Source: Hydractinia symbiolongicarpus (Eukaryota; Cnidaria; Hydrozoa; Anthoathecata; Hydractiniidae). Taken from it: a stretch of DNA of 64,000 bases. The notes under the pieces were generated by a model that was given only the letters and a program-made list of their open reading frames with translations, ran no database searches and was not told the DNA's origin. Location of the stretch: positions 3,040,001 to 3,104,000 of the forward strand of contig NC_079878.1 of NCBI RefSeq assembly GCF_029227915.1, given 5' to 3'. Made by a program: the position numbers and the translations under genes. Of the stretch, positions 48,365 to 57,754 are shown in pieces (positions within the stretch are counted from its first letter, which is position 1; the number at the start of each line of letters is the position of its first letter).

Positions 48365-49784
48365 CGATTAAACGTCTTTTATTCAGCGTCACATCAAAAA
48401 TGAAAACATTTTTGAAAACTGCAAGTCTCATGCGTTTTAGTGGTGAAAAGATAATTTAAAAAATCGTTTTGGAAGTGAGTTTACTCACAGGGTACTTTCT
48501 TTGTATACATTCGACTATATGGCCCGAGTCCGGGATTTACGGGAAATTGCGGGTTTTCGTTTGCCGGCGATTAAACTTCTTTTATCCAGCGTCTCATCAA
48601 AAATGAAAACATTTTTGAAAACTACAAGTCTCATGCGTTTTAGTGGTGAAAAGATAATTTAAAAAATCGTTTTGGAAAAGAGTTTACTCCCTGGGTACTT
48701 TCTTTGTATACTTTTGACTATACGGGACGAGTTCTGGGTTTACGGGAAATGGCGGGTTTTCGTTTGCCGGCGATTAAACTCCTTTTATTCAGCGTCTAAT
48801 CAAAAGTGAAAACATTTTTAAAAACTACAAGTCTCATGCGTTTTAGTGGTGAAAAAATAATTTAAAAAATCGTTCGGGAAATGAGTTTACTCCCTGGGTA
48901 CTTTCTTTGTATACTTTTGACTATACGGGCCGAGTCCTGGGTTTACGGGAAATGGCGGAATTTCGTTTGCCTGCGATTAAACTCCTTTTATTCAGCGTCT
49001 CATCAAAAATGAAAACATTTTTTAAATCTACAAGTCTCATGCGTTTTAGTGGTGAAATGATAATTTAAAAAATCGTTTTGGAAATGAGTTTACTCACAGG
49101 GTACTTTCTTTGTATACATTCGACTATACGGGCCGAGTCCAGGATTTACGGGAAATCGCGGGTTTTCGTTTGCCGGCGACTAAACTTCTTTTATCCAGCG
49201 TCTCATCAAAAATGAAAACATTTTTGAAAACTACAAGTCTCATGCGATTTAGTGGTGAAAAAATAAATTAAAGAAACGTTCGGGAAATGAGTTTACTCCC
49301 TGGGTACTTTCTTTGTATACTTTTGACTATACGGGCCGAGTCCTGGGTTTACGGGAAATGGCGGGTATTCGTTTGCCGGCGATTAAACTCCTTTTATTCA
49401 GCGTCTAATCAAAAGTGAAAACATTTTTAAAAACTACAAGTCTCATGCGTTGTAGTGGTGAAAAAATAATTTAAAAAATCGTTCGGGAAATGAGTTTACT
49501 CCCTGTGTACTTTCTTTGTATACTTTTGACTATACGGGACAAGCCCGGGATTTACGGGAAATCGCGGGTTTTCGTTTGCCGGCGATTAAACCTCTTTCAT
49601 TAAGCGTCTCATTAAAAATGAAAACATTTTTGAAATCTACAACTCTCATTCGTTCTATTGGTGCAGAAATAATTTGAAAAATCGTTCGGGAAATAAGTTT
49701 ACTTACAGGGTACTTTCTTTGTATACATTCGACTATACGGGCCAAGCCCAGGATTTAAGGGAAATCGCGGGTTTTCGTTTGCGG

Positions 49785-49857
49785 CCTTCTTTGTATACAT
49801 TTGACTATACTGGCCGATTCCGGGGTTTACGGGAAATGGCGGGTTTTTGTTTGCCGG
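49785..49857 (+). repeat. Truncated 73-bp monomer 9
   Basis: Copy of the seventh at +2783, with TTTGCGGCC and GGCCGATTCCGGGG. Confidence 0.9.
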
Positions 49858-49968
49858 GGATTAAACTTCTTTTATTCAGCGTCTCATCAAAAATGAAAAC
49901 ATTTTTGAAAACTACAAGTCTCATGCGTTTTAGTGGTAAAAAGATAATTTAAAAAATCGTTTTGGAAA

Positions 49969-51470
49969 TGAGTTTACTCACAGGGTACTTTCTTTGTATA
50001 CATTCGACTATATGGCCCGAGTCCGGGATTTACGGGAAATTGCGGGTTTTCGTTTGCCGGCGATTAAACTTCTTTTATCCAGCGTCTCATCAAAAATGAA
50101 AACATTTTTGAAAACTACAAGTCTCATGCGTTTTAGTGGTGAAAAGATAATTTAAAAAATCGTTTTGGAAAAGAGTTTACTCCCTGGGTACTTTCTTTGT
50201 ATACTTTTGACTATACGGGCCGAGTTCTGGGTTTACGGGAAATGGCGGGTTTTCGTTTGCCGGCGATTAAACTCCTTTTATTCAGCGTCTAATCAAAAGT
50301 GAAAACATTTTTAAAAACTACAAGTCTCATGCGTTTTAGTGGTGAAAAAATAATTTAAAAAATCGTTCGGGAAATGAGTTTACTCCCTGGGTACTTTCTT
50401 TGTATACTTTTGACTATACGGGCCGAGTCCTGGGTTTACGGGAAATGGCGGAATTTCGTTTGCCTGCGATTAAACTCCTTTTATTCAGCGTCTCATCAAA
50501 AATGAAAACATTTTTTAAATCTACAAGTCTCGTGCGTTTTAGTGGTGAAATGATAATTTAAAAAATCGTTTTGGAAATAAGTTTACTCACAGGGTACTTT
50601 CTTTGTATACATTCGACTATACGGGCCGAGTCGGGGATTTACGGGAAATCGCGGGTTTTCGTTTGCCGGCGACTAAACTTCTTTTATCCAGCGTCTCATC
50701 CAAAAATGAAAACATTTTTGAAAACTACAAGTCTCATGCGATTTAGTGGTGAAAAAATAAATTAAAGAAACGTTCGGGAAATGAGTTTACTCCCTGGGTA
50801 CTTTCATTGTATACTTTTGACTATACGGGCCGAGTCCTGGGTTTACGGGAAATGGCGGGTATTCGTTTGCCGGCGATTAAACTCCTTTTATTCAGCGTCT
50901 AATCAAAAGTGAAAACATTTTTAAAAACTACAAGTCTCATGCGTTTTAGTGGTGAAAAAATAATTTAAAAAATCTTTCGGGAAATGAGTTTACTCCCTGT
51001 GTACTTTCTTTGTATACTTTTGACTATACGGGACAAGCCCGGGATTTACGGGAAATCGCGGGTTTTTGTTTGCCGGCGATTAAACCTCTTTCATTAAGCG
51101 TCTCATTAAAAATGAAAACATTTTTGAAATCTACAAGTCTCATTCGTTCTATTGGTGCAGAAATAATTTGAAAAATCGTTCGGGAAATAAGTTTACTTAC
51201 AGGGTACTTTCTTTGTATACATTCGACTATACGGGCCAAGCCCAGGATTTAAGGGAAATCGCGGGTTTTCGTTTGCGGCCTTCTTTGTATACATTTGACT
51301 ATACTGGCCGATTCCGGGGTTTACGGGAAATGGCGGGTTTTTGTTTGCCGGGGAATAAACTTCTTTTATTCAGCGTCTCATCAAAAATGAAAACATTTTT
51401 GAAAACTACAAGTCTCATGCGTTTTAGTGGTAAAAAGATAATTTAAAAAATCGTTTTGGAAATGAGTTTA
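49969..51470 (+). repeat. 2783-bp HOR, third incomplete copy
   Basis: Starts like the other copies and carries the GAGTTCTGGG and GGCGGAATTTCG monomers, but after about 50570 continues in the second-subunit sequence (AATAAATTAAAGAAACG near 50757), so about 1290 bp is missing relative to a full unit. Private changes include CTCGTGCG near 50530, GTCGGGGATT near 50631 and CATCCAAAAATG near 50698. It ends near 51470 where a GGCCAAGACCAGG monomer begins. Confidence 0.88.
51279..51351 (+). repeat. Truncated 73-bp monomer 10
   Basis: Third member of the TTTGCGGCC subtype, 1494 bp after the ninth. It is followed by GCCGGGGAATAAAC with one further substitution. Confidence 0.9.
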
Positions 51471-51554
51471 CTCACAGGGTACTTTCTTTGTATACATTCG
51501 ACTATACGGGCCAAGACCAGGATTTAAGGGAAATTGCGGGTTTTCGTTTGCCGG

Positions 51555-51627
51555 CCTTCTTTGTATACATTTGACTATACTGGCCGAGTCCGGGTTTTAC
51601 GGGAAATGGCGGGTTTTTGTTTGCCGG
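51555..51627 (+). repeat. Truncated 73-bp monomer 11
   Basis: Only 276 bp after the tenth, so a full plus truncated pair again forms a minimal unit. It carries GGCCGAGTCCGGGTTTTACGG and follows an ACCAGGATTTAAGGG flank. Confidence 0.9.
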
Positions 51628-51704
51628 CGATTAAACTTCTTTTATTCAGCGTCTCATCAAAAATGAAAAAATTTTTGAAATCTACAAGTCTCATGCGTTT
51701 TAGT

Positions 51705-52995
51705 GGTGAAAAGATAATTTAAAAAATCGTTTTGGAAATGAGTTTACTCACAGGGAACTTTCTTTGTATACATTCGGCTATACGGGCCGAGTCCGGGATT
51801 TACGGGAAATCGCGGGTTTTCGTTTGCCGGTGATTAAACTTCTTTTATCCAGCGTCTCATCAAAAATGAAAACATTTTTGAAAACTACAAGTCTCATGCG
51901 TTTTAGTGGTGAAAAAATAATTTAAAGAATCGTTTGGGAAATGAGTTTACTCCCTGGGTACTTTCTTTGTATACTTTTGACTATACGGGCCGAGTCCTGG
52001 GTTTACGGGAAATGGCGGTTTTTCGTTTGCCGGCGATTAAACTCCTTTTATTCAGCGTCTCATCAAAAATGAAAACATTTTTAAAAACTACAAGTCTCAT
52101 GGGCTTTAGTGGTGAAATAATAATTTAAAAAATCGTTCGGGAAATGAGTTTACTCCCTTGGTACTTTGTTTGTATACTTTTGACTATACGGGACAAGCCC
52201 GGGATTTACGGAAAATCGCGGGTTTTCGTTTGCCAGCGATTAAATATCTTTCATTAAGCGTCTCATTAAAAATTAAAACATTTTTGAAAACTACAAGTCT
52301 CATTCGTTCTAGTGGTACAGAAATAATTTAAAAAATCGTTCGGGAAATGAGTTTACTCACAGGGTACTTTCTTTGTATACATTCGACTATATGGGCCAAG
52401 CCCAGGATTTAATGGAAATCGCGGTTTTTCGTTTGCTTGCCTTCTTTGTATACATTTGACTATACTGGCCGAGTCCCGGGTTTACGGGAAATGGCGGGTT
52501 TTTGTTTGCCGGCGATTAAACTTCTTTTATTCAACGTCTCATCAAAAATGAAAACATTTTTGAAAACTACAAGTCTCATGCGTTTTAGTGGTGAAAAGAT
52601 AATTTAAAAAATAGTTTCGGAAATGAGTTTACTCACAGGGTACTTTCTTTGTATACATTCGACTATACGGGCCAAGCCCGGGATTTACGGGAACTCGCAG
52701 GTTTTTGTTTGCCGCCGATTAAACCACTTTCATTAAGCGTCTCATCAAAAATGAAAACATTTCTGAAACCTACAAGTCTCATGCGTTTTAGTGGTGAAAA
52801 AATAATTTAAAAAATCGTTCGGGAAATGAGTTTACTCCCTGGACACTTTCTTTGTATACTTTTGACTATACGGGCCGAGTCCGGGATTTACGGGAAATCG
52901 CGGGTTTTCGTTTGCCGGCGATTAAACTTCTTTTATCTAGCGCCTCATCAAAAATGAAAACTTTTTTAAAAACTACAAGTCTCATGCGTTTTATT
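51705..52995 (+). repeat. 1291-bp HOR unit, copy 1
   Basis: Six monomers plus one truncated monomer (junction 52440). Marks are ATACATTCGGCTATACGGG (51769), TACTTTGTTTGTATAC (near 52163), TTTGCTTGCCTTC (52432), AAAATAGTTTCGG (near 52608) and CTGGACACTTTC (near 52839). The next unit repeats this at 1291 bp (ATTCGGC at 51772 versus 53063). Confidence 0.87.
52440..52512 (+). repeat. Truncated 73-bp monomer 12
   Basis: Junction variant TTTGCTTGCCTTC; the left flank has ATTTAATGGAAATC. It contains GAGTCCCGGG. Confidence 0.88.
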
Positions 52996-54286
52996 GGTGA
53001 AAAGATAATTTAAAAAATCGTTTTGGAAATGAGTTTACTCACAGGGTACTTTCTTTGTATACATTCGGCTATACGGGCCGAGTCCGGGATTTACGGGAAA
53101 TCGCGGGTTTTCGTTTGCCGGTGATTAAACTTCTTTTATCCAGCGTCTCATCAAAAATGAAAACATTTTTGAAAACTACAAGTCTCATGCGTTTTAGTGG
53201 TGAAAAAATAATTTAAAGAATCGTTCGGGAAATGAGTTTACTGCCTGGGTACTTTCTTTGTATACTTTTGACTATACGGGCCGAGTCCTGGGTTTACGGG
53301 AAATGGCGGGTTTTCGTTTGCCGGCGATTAAACTCCTTTTATTCAGCGTCTCATCAAAAATGAAAACAGTTTTAAAAACTACAAGTCTTATGGGCTTTAG
53401 TGGTGAAATAATAATTTAAAAAATCGTTCGGGAAATGAGTTTACTCCCTGGGTACTTTGTTTGTATACTTTTGACTATACGGGACAAGCCCGGGATTTAC
53501 GGAAAATCGCGAGTTTTCGTTTGCCGGCGATTAAACCTCTTTCATTAAGCGTCTCATTAAAAATGAAAACATTTTTGAAAACTACAAGTCTCATTCGTTC
53601 TAGTGGTGCAGAAATAATTTGAAAAATCGTTCGGGAAATGAGTTTACTCACAGGGTACTTTCTTTGTATACATTCGACTATACGGGCCAAGCCCAGGATT
53701 TAAGGGAAATCGCGGGTTTTCGTTTGCCTGCCTTCTTTGTATACACTTGACTATACTGGCCGAGTCCGGGGTTTACGGGAAATGGCGGGTTTTTATTTGC
53801 CGGCGATTAAACTTCTTTTATTCAACGTCTCATCAAAAATGAAAACATTTTTGAAAACTACAAGTCTCATGCGTTTTAGTGGTGAAAAGATAATTTAAAA
53901 AATAGTTTTGGAAATGAGTTTACTCACAGGGTACTTTCTTTGTATACATTCGACTATACGGGCCAAGCCCGGAATTTACGGGAACTCGCGGGTTTTTGTT
54001 TACCGCCGATTAAACCACTTTCATTAAGCGTCTCATCAAAAATGAAAACATTTCTGAAACCTACAAGTCTCATGCGTTTTAGTGATGAAAAAATAATTTA
54101 AAAAATCGTTCGGGAAATGAGTTTACTCCCTGGACACTTTCTTTGTATACTTTTGACTATACGGGCCGAGTCCGGGATTTACGGGAAATCGCGCGTTTTC
54201 GTTTGCCGGCGATTAAACTTCTTTTATCTAGCGTCTCATCAAAAATGAAAACATTTTTAAAAACTACAAGTCTCATGCGCTTTAGT
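52996..54286 (+). repeat. 1291-bp HOR unit, copy 2
   Basis: Tandem copy of 51705-52995 with the same monomer order and truncated monomer (53731). Visible differences include TTTTTATTTGCCGG near 53790, TTTGTTTACCGCC near 53994 and GTGATGAAAAAAT near 54082. Copies are more diverged than those of the 2783-bp HOR. Confidence 0.86.
53731..53803 (+). repeat. Truncated 73-bp monomer 13
   Basis: 1291 bp after the twelfth; junction variant TTTGCCTGCCTTC, intermediate between the usual form and that of the twelfth. It contains ATACACTTGAC. Confidence 0.88.
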
Positions 54287-55116
54287 GGTGAAAAAATAAT
54301 TTAAAAAATCGTTCGGGAAATGAGTTTACTTCCTGGGTACTTTCTTTGTATACTTTTGACTATACCGGCCGAGTCCTGGGTTTACGGGAAATGGCGGGCT
54401 TTCGTTTGCCGGTAATTAAACCTCTTTCATTAAGCGTCTCATTAAAAATGAAAACATTTTTGAAAACTGCAAGTCTCATTCGTTCTAGTGGTGCAGAAAT
54501 AATTTGAAAAATCGTTCGGGAAATGAGATTACTCACAGGGTACTTTCTTTGTATACATTCGACTATACGGGCCAAGCCCAGGATTTAAGGGAAATCGCGG
54601 GTTTTCGTTTGCCGGCCTTCTTTGTATACATTTGACTATACTGGCCGAGTCCGGGGTTTATGGGAAATGGCGGGTTTTTGTTTGCCGGCGATTAAACTTC
54701 TTTTATTCAGCGTCTCATCAAAAATGAAAACATTTTTGAAAACTACAAGTCTCATGCGTTTTAGTGGTGAAAAGATAATTTAAAAAATAGTTTCGGAAAT
54801 GAGTTTACTCAAGGGGAACTTTCTTTGTATACATTCGACTATACGGGCCAAGCCCGTGATTTACGGGAAATCGCGGGTTTTTGTTTGCCGCCGATTAAAC
54901 CACTTTCATTAAGCGTCTCATCAAAAATGAAAACATTTCTGAAACCTAAAAGTCTCATGCGTTTTAGTGGTGAAAAAATAATTTAAAAAATCGTTCGGGA
55001 AATGAGTTTACTCCCTGGACACTTTCTTTGTATACTTTTGACTATACGGGCCAAGTCCAGGATTTACGGGAAATCGCGGGTTTTCGTTTGCCGGCGATTA
55101 AACTTCTTTTATCTAG
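54287..55116 (+). repeat. 1291-bp HOR, third copy lacking two monomers
   Basis: Follows the same order but the TATACCGGCCGAG monomer jumps to ATTAAACCTCTTTC within itself near 54415, so the interval between truncated monomers is 885 bp (4 x 203 + 73) instead of 1291. Marks GTTTCGG, CTGGACACTTTC and ATCTAGCGTC show membership. AAGGGGAACTTTC near 54812 is private. Confidence 0.82.
54616..54688 (+). repeat. Truncated 73-bp monomer 14
   Basis: 885 bp after the thirteenth; standard TTTGCCGGCCTTC junction and AGGATTTAAGGG flank. It contains GGGGTTTATGGG. Confidence 0.9.
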
Positions 55117-57754
55117 CGTCTCATCAAAAATGAAAACATTTTTAAAAACTACAAGTCTCATGCGTTTTAGTAGTGAAAAAATAACTTAAAAAATCGTTCG
55201 GGAAATGAGTTTACTCCCTGGGTACTTTCTTTGTATACTTTTGACTATACCGGCGGAGTCCTGGGTTTACGGGAAATGGCGGGCTTTCGTTTGCCGGCGA
55301 TTAAACTCCTTTTATTCAGCGTCTCATCAAAAATGAAAACATTTTTAAAAACTACAAGTCTCATGGGCTTTAGTGGTGAAATAATAATTTAAAAAATCGT
55401 TCGGGAAATGAGTTTACTCCCTGGGTACTTTCTTTGTATACTTTTGACTATACGGGACAAGCCCGGGATTTACGGGAAATCGCGGGTTTTCGTTTGCCGG
55501 CGATTAAACCTCTTTCATTAAGCGTCTCATTAAAAATGAGACCATTTTTGAAAACTACAAGTCTCATTCGTTCTAGTGGTGCAGAAATAATTTGAAAAAT
55601 CGTTTGGGAAATGAGTTTACTCCCTGGGTACTTTCTTTGTATACATTCGACTATACGGGCCAAGCCCGGGATTTACGGGAAATCGCGGGTTTTCGTTTGC
55701 CGGCGATTAAACCTCTTTCATTAATCTTCTCATTAAAAAAGAAAACATTTTTGAAAACTACAAGTCTCATTTGTTCTAGTGGTGCAGAAATAATTTGAAA
55801 AATCGTTCGGGAAATCAGTTTACTCCCTGGGTACTTTCTTTAGATACATACAACTATACGGGCCAAGCCCGGGTTTTACGGGAAATCGCGGGTTTTCGTT
55901 TGCCAGCGATTAAACTTCTTTTATTCAGCGTCTCATCAAAAATGAAAACACTTTTGAAAACTACAAGTCTCATGCGTTTTAGTGGTACAAAATAATTTGA
56001 AAAATCGTTTGGTAAATGAGTTTACTCCCTGGGTACTTTCTTTGTATACTTTTGACTATACGGGCTAAGCCCGGGATTTACGGGAAATCGCGGGTTTTCG
56101 TTTGGCGGCGATTAAACTTCTTTTATTCAGCGTCTCATCAAAAATGAAAATATTTTTGAAAACTACAAGTCTTATGCGTTTTAGTGGTGAAAAACTAATT
56201 TAAAAAATCGTTCTGGAAATGAGTTTACTCACAGGGTACTTTCTTTGTATACTTTTGACTATACGGGACAAGCCCGGGATTTACGGGAAATCGGGGGTTT
56301 TCGTTTGCCGGCGATTAAACCTCTTTCATTAAGCGTCTCATTAAAAATGAGACCATTTTTGAAAACTACAAGTCTCATTCGTTCTAGTGTTGCAGAAGTA
56401 ATTTGAAAAATCGTTTGGGAAATGAGTTTACTCCCTGGGTACTTTCTTTGTATACATTCGACTATACGGGCCAAGCCCGGGATTTACGGGAAATCGCGGG
56501 TTTTCGTTTGCCGGCGATTAAACCTCTTTCAATAATCTTCTCATTAAAAAAGAAAGCATTTTTGAAAACTACAAGTCTCAGTTGTTCTAGTGGTGCAGAA
56601 ATAATTTGAAAAATCGTTCGGGAAATCAGTTTACTCCCTGGGTACTTTCTTTAGATACATACAACTATACGGGCCAAGCCCGGGTTTTACGGGAAATCGC
56701 GGGTTTTCGTTTGACAGCGATTAAACTTCTTTTATTTAGCGTCCCATCAAAAATGAAAACACTTTTGAAAACTACAAGTCTCATGCGTTTTAGTGGTGAC
56801 AAAATAATTTGAAAAATCGTTTGGTAAATGAGTTTACTCCCTGGGTACTTTCTTTGTATACTTTTGACTATACGGGCCAAGCCCGGGATTTACGGGAAAT
56901 GGCGGGTTTTCGTTTGCCGGCGATTAAACTTCTTTTATTCAGCGTCTCATCAAAAATGAAAACATTTTTGAAAACTACAAGTCTCATGCGTTTTAGTGGT
57001 GAAAAGATAATTTAAAAAATCGTTCTGGAAATGAGTTTACTCACAGGGTACTTTCTTTGTATACATTCGACTATACGGGCCAAGCCCGGGATTTACGGGA
57101 AATCGCGGGTTTTCGTTTGCCGGCGATTAAACCCCTTTCATTAAGCGTTTCATCAAAAATGAAAGCATTTTTAAAAACTACAGGTCTCATGCGTTTTAGT
57201 GGTGAAAAAATAATTTAAAAAATTGTTCGGGAAATGAGTTTACTCCCTGGGTACTTTCTTTGTATACATTCGACTATACGGGCCAAGCCCGGGATTTACG
57301 GGAAATCGCGGGTTTTCGTTTGCCGGCGATTAAACTTCTTTTATTCAGGGTCTCATCAAAAATGAAAACATTTTTAAAAACAACAAGTCTCATGCGTTTT
57401 AGTGGTGAAAAAATAATTTAAAAAATCGTTCTGGAAATGAGTTTACTCACAGGGTACTTTCTTTGTATACATTCGACTATACGGGCCAAGCCCGGGATTT
57501 ACGGGAAATCGCGGGTTTTCGTTTTCCGGCGATTAAACCCCTTTCATTAAGCGTCTCATCAAAATTAAAAACTTTTTTGAAAACTACAAGTCTCATGCGT
57601 TTTAGTGGTGAAAAAATAATTTAAAAAATCGTTCGGTAAATGAGTTTACTCCCTGGGTACTTTCTTTGTATACATTCGACTATACGGCCCAAGCCCGGGA
57701 TTTACGGGAAATCGCAGGTTTGCGTTTGCCGGCGATTAAACTTCTTTTATTCAG
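55117..57754 (+). repeat. 2638-bp HOR unit, copy 1 (13 monomers)
   Basis: Thirteen full-length monomers without truncated units (13 x 203 minus 1), repeated immediately at an offset of 2638. Marks are TAGTAGTGAAAAAATAAC (55169), TATACCGGCGGAG (near 55247), AAAATGAGACC (near 55534), TTTAGATACATACAAC (near 55840), GGCTAAGCCCGGG (near 56063) and CTCAATTAA-like variants near 57565. An internal 811-bp similarity links 55448-55995 with 56259-56812. Confidence 0.9.
57236..57438 (+). repeat. Exemplar C-type monomer (203 bp)
   Basis: A full-length monomer close to the C-type consensus: ATTCGACTATACGGG at positions 33-47, AAGCCCGGGA at 50-59, AAATCGCGGG at 68-77. The CCCGGG hexamer (SmaI/XmaI site) is at 53-58 and GCCGGC at 87-92. 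Relative to consensus it has a G for C in the CAGCGTC block (position 114) and a CAACAAG variant near 147. C-type monomers carry the TTCG-plus-CGGG arrangement that resembles a CENP-B box but with a spacer one base short. Confidence 0.9.

Larger units (their letters stand above)
47186..49968 (+). repeat. 2783-bp HOR unit, copy 2
   Basis: Tandem copy with the same subunit order (1290 then 1493) and the same rare marks at +2783 (47702, 48726, 49136, 49447, 49637). The extreme similarity implies either a very recent duplication or an assembly duplication; reads longer than about 6 kb crossing both breakpoints are needed to decide. Confidence 0.92.

Noticed and set aside
57335-57350. Polypyrimidine tract plus CAG resembling a 3' splice site (CTTCTTTTATTCAG) in each monomer
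   Set aside because: It recurs in nearly every monomer with no matching exon frame or 5' splice site; it is likely a chance feature of the repeat, and this exemplar even has CAGG.
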